Shown here: piece by piece, positions 4,652 to 5,490 of the stretch
How positions within the stretch are numbered: the first letter of the stretch is position 1
Layout of the letters: every line of letters begins with the position of its first letter
NCBI GenBank assembly: GCA_002431805.1
Contig: DJEE01000078.1
Coordinates: 1-5,490 of the forward strand
Origin: Eggerthellaceae bacterium UBA5906
GTDB taxonomy: Bacteria > Actinomycetota > Coriobacteriia > Coriobacteriales > Eggerthellaceae
DNA length: 5,490 nt
Direction of reading: 5' to 3'
Position numbers and translations under genes: made by a program
Notes under the pieces: generated by a model
What the model was told of the DNA's origin: nothing
Databases searched by the model: none
Seen by the model: the letters and a program-made list of their open reading frames with translations, nothing else

Positions 4652-5172
4652 TGGGCGCTTGGGTCCGCGTAGCCGAATTTACGAAAGCTAAGCATGTGAA
4701 AGGGGGGCTCGTCGCGCGAAGCGTGGCGGGTCTTCCTTTCTTGCTTGAAGAGGGCATGTCGGCTGCGTTCGTTCCGCCCGTCATAGATGTGCCGCGCCAC
4801 GGCACCGTATGCGAGGTGCGCCCCGAGCCTAAAGGCGGCTACCTGGTGCAGTTCGACACGGTCACCGATGCCAACACCGCCGACGCGCTGGTGGGTTGCT
4901 ACGCCCTGGTGCGCCGCGAAGACCTTCCCGAAGACGTGCTCGAGCTGCAGGAAGGCGGTATCGAAGGCTTTGAGGTCATCGATGCTGTTGCAGGCTTTAT
5001 CGGCACGGCTGTCTCCATCAACGAAATGCCCGGGCAGCACCTGCTTGAAGTGGCGCGCGAAGGCTCTGACGCCACCGTGCTCATCCCCGTGGTAGACGAG
5101 TTTTTCGAAGGGCTTGACGAGCAGGAGCGCTGCATCTACGTGAACCTGCCCAACGGCCTGCTTGATCTGTAA
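4651..5172 (+). CDS. rimM: 16S rRNA processing/ribosome maturation factor RimM
   Basis: RimM is a 30S assembly factor that binds uS19 and aids maturation of the 16S rRNA 3' head domain. The product has 173 residues, the usual length. The N-terminal beta-barrel (about 3-92) is divergent: the usual G-I-x-K-x-HG-x-x-G segment reads VAEFTKAKHVKGGL (7-20), with V after the His. TADALVGCYALVRREDLP (76-93) corresponds to the conserved A-x-x-L-x-G stretch and domain end. The PRC-barrel (about 104-173) shows GFEVIDAVAGFIGTAVSI (106-123), VLIPVVDEFF (143-152) and the family-ending LPNGLLDL (166-173). The start is fixed by TAATG overlap with khpA and TGGAGC (4635-4640) 10 nt upstream. trmD follows after 19 nt. 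Confidence 0.95.
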   Translation: MGAWVRVAEFTKAKHVKGGLVARSVAGLPFLLEEGMSAAFVPPVIDVPRHGTVCEVRPEPKGGYLVQFDTVTDANTADALVGCYALVRREDLPEDVLELQEGGIEGFEVIDAVAGFIGTAVSINEMPGQHLLEVAREGSDATVLIPVVDEFFEGLDEQERCIYVNLPNGLLDL

Positions 5173-5191
5173 CACCGCTCAGGAGAACCCC

Positions 5192-5490
5192 ATGATCATC
5201 GAAACGTTGTCAACGTTTCCCGATATGTATGCGTCTGTGATGGGCGCTTCCATGATGCGCATCGCCCAGGAAAAGGGCATCCTGCAATTCACGGCGCACG
5301 ACCTGCGCAATTGGACGCACGACCGCCATCGCACCACCGACGACGAACCCTACGGCGGCGGTGACGGCCTGGTTATGAAATGCGCCCCCATCTTCGAAGC
5401 CTACGAGGATATCTGTGCTGGTGCTTGTGACGTCGAGGCCTTCGCCGGCACCCAGTCGCTCAAACAGTCCTGCTCGCACGAAAGCGCCAC
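5192..5490 (+). CDS. trmD: tRNA (guanine37-N1)-methyltransferase TrmD, N-terminal part (3' end outside window)
   Basis: TrmD is the SPOUT-family enzyme that uses S-adenosylmethionine to methylate N1 of G37 next to the anticodon, preventing +1 frameshifting. The frame is open from ATG 5192 to the window edge (99 residues plus a partial codon). Signatures are METLSTFPDMY-like MIIETLSTFPDMY (1-13), LRNWTHDRHRTTDDEPYGGG (38-57) and DGLVMK (58-63), all highly typical. The following VI-x-LSPQG motif of the cofactor knot, found near residue 85-90 in E. coli TrmD, has not appeared by residue 99, so an in-frame insertion is likely. A strong AGGAG (5181-5185), 6 nt before the ATG, sets the start. It is the fourth gene of the rpsP operon; rplS would be the expected next neighbour. 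Confidence 0.96.
   Translation, partial: MIIETLSTFPDMYASVMGASMMRIAQEKGILQFTAHDLRNWTHDRHRTTDDEPYGGGDGLVMKCAPIFEAYEDICAGACDVEAFAGTQSLKQSCSHESA

Noticed and set aside
4648..5175. 175-residue open frame on the minus strand, exactly opposite rimM
   Set aside because: The + strand frame encodes a convincing RimM with operon spacing; the antisense frame follows from GC-rich codon bias and has no motif.

Overview
The window looks like a GC-rich actinobacterial chromosome, most likely class Coriobacteriia, family Eggerthellaceae. This rests on the base composition, the style of the proteins and GTGAACACGGGGACG-type intergenic repeats that I associate from memory with that family; no search was run. 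All supported genes lie on the + strand. There is no sign of phage, plasmid, CRISPR or antibiotic-resistance genes.

Layout: (1) 1-492 is the 3' part of ftsY, the SRP receptor GTPase, followed 3 nt later by a metallo-beta-lactamase-fold hydrolase (496-1497). (2) 1498-1797 is non-coding. It holds a repeat cluster that can fold into a hairpin about 90 nt long, then a strong intrinsic terminator, then a perfect TATAAT box. (3) 1798-3210 is ffh, the SRP54 GTPase. (4) 3211-3426 is non-coding, with a short GC-rich hairpin and an unexplained long inverted repeat (3253-3346). (5) 3427-3933 is a GNAT acetyltransferase. (6) 3934-4148 is non-coding, with hairpins and a near-consensus promoter. (7) 4149-5490 is the compact operon rpsP-khpA-rimM-trmD, with trmD cut by the window edge.

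The core genes follow the well-known Bacillus order ftsY-ylxM-ffh-rpsP-khpA-ylqD-rimM-trmD. Here ylxM is absent and a metallo-hydrolase plus repeats sits in its place, a GNAT gene sits between ffh and rpsP, and ylqD is missing. Functionally the block joins co-translational membrane targeting (FtsY, Ffh) with ribosome assembly and tRNA modification (bS16, KhpA, RimM, TrmD). The visible signals split it into separate transcription units: ftsY-MBL ending at the terminator, ffh from its own promoter, and rpsP onward from its own promoter.

I found no convincing undescribed multi-gene system. The most interesting material is non-coding: the paired REP-like repeats, the long inverted repeat downstream of ffh, a GACCGGT motif just after three successive stop codons, and a hairpin in the rpsP leader. 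In the coding regions, the apparent in-frame insertion in TrmD deserves a look.
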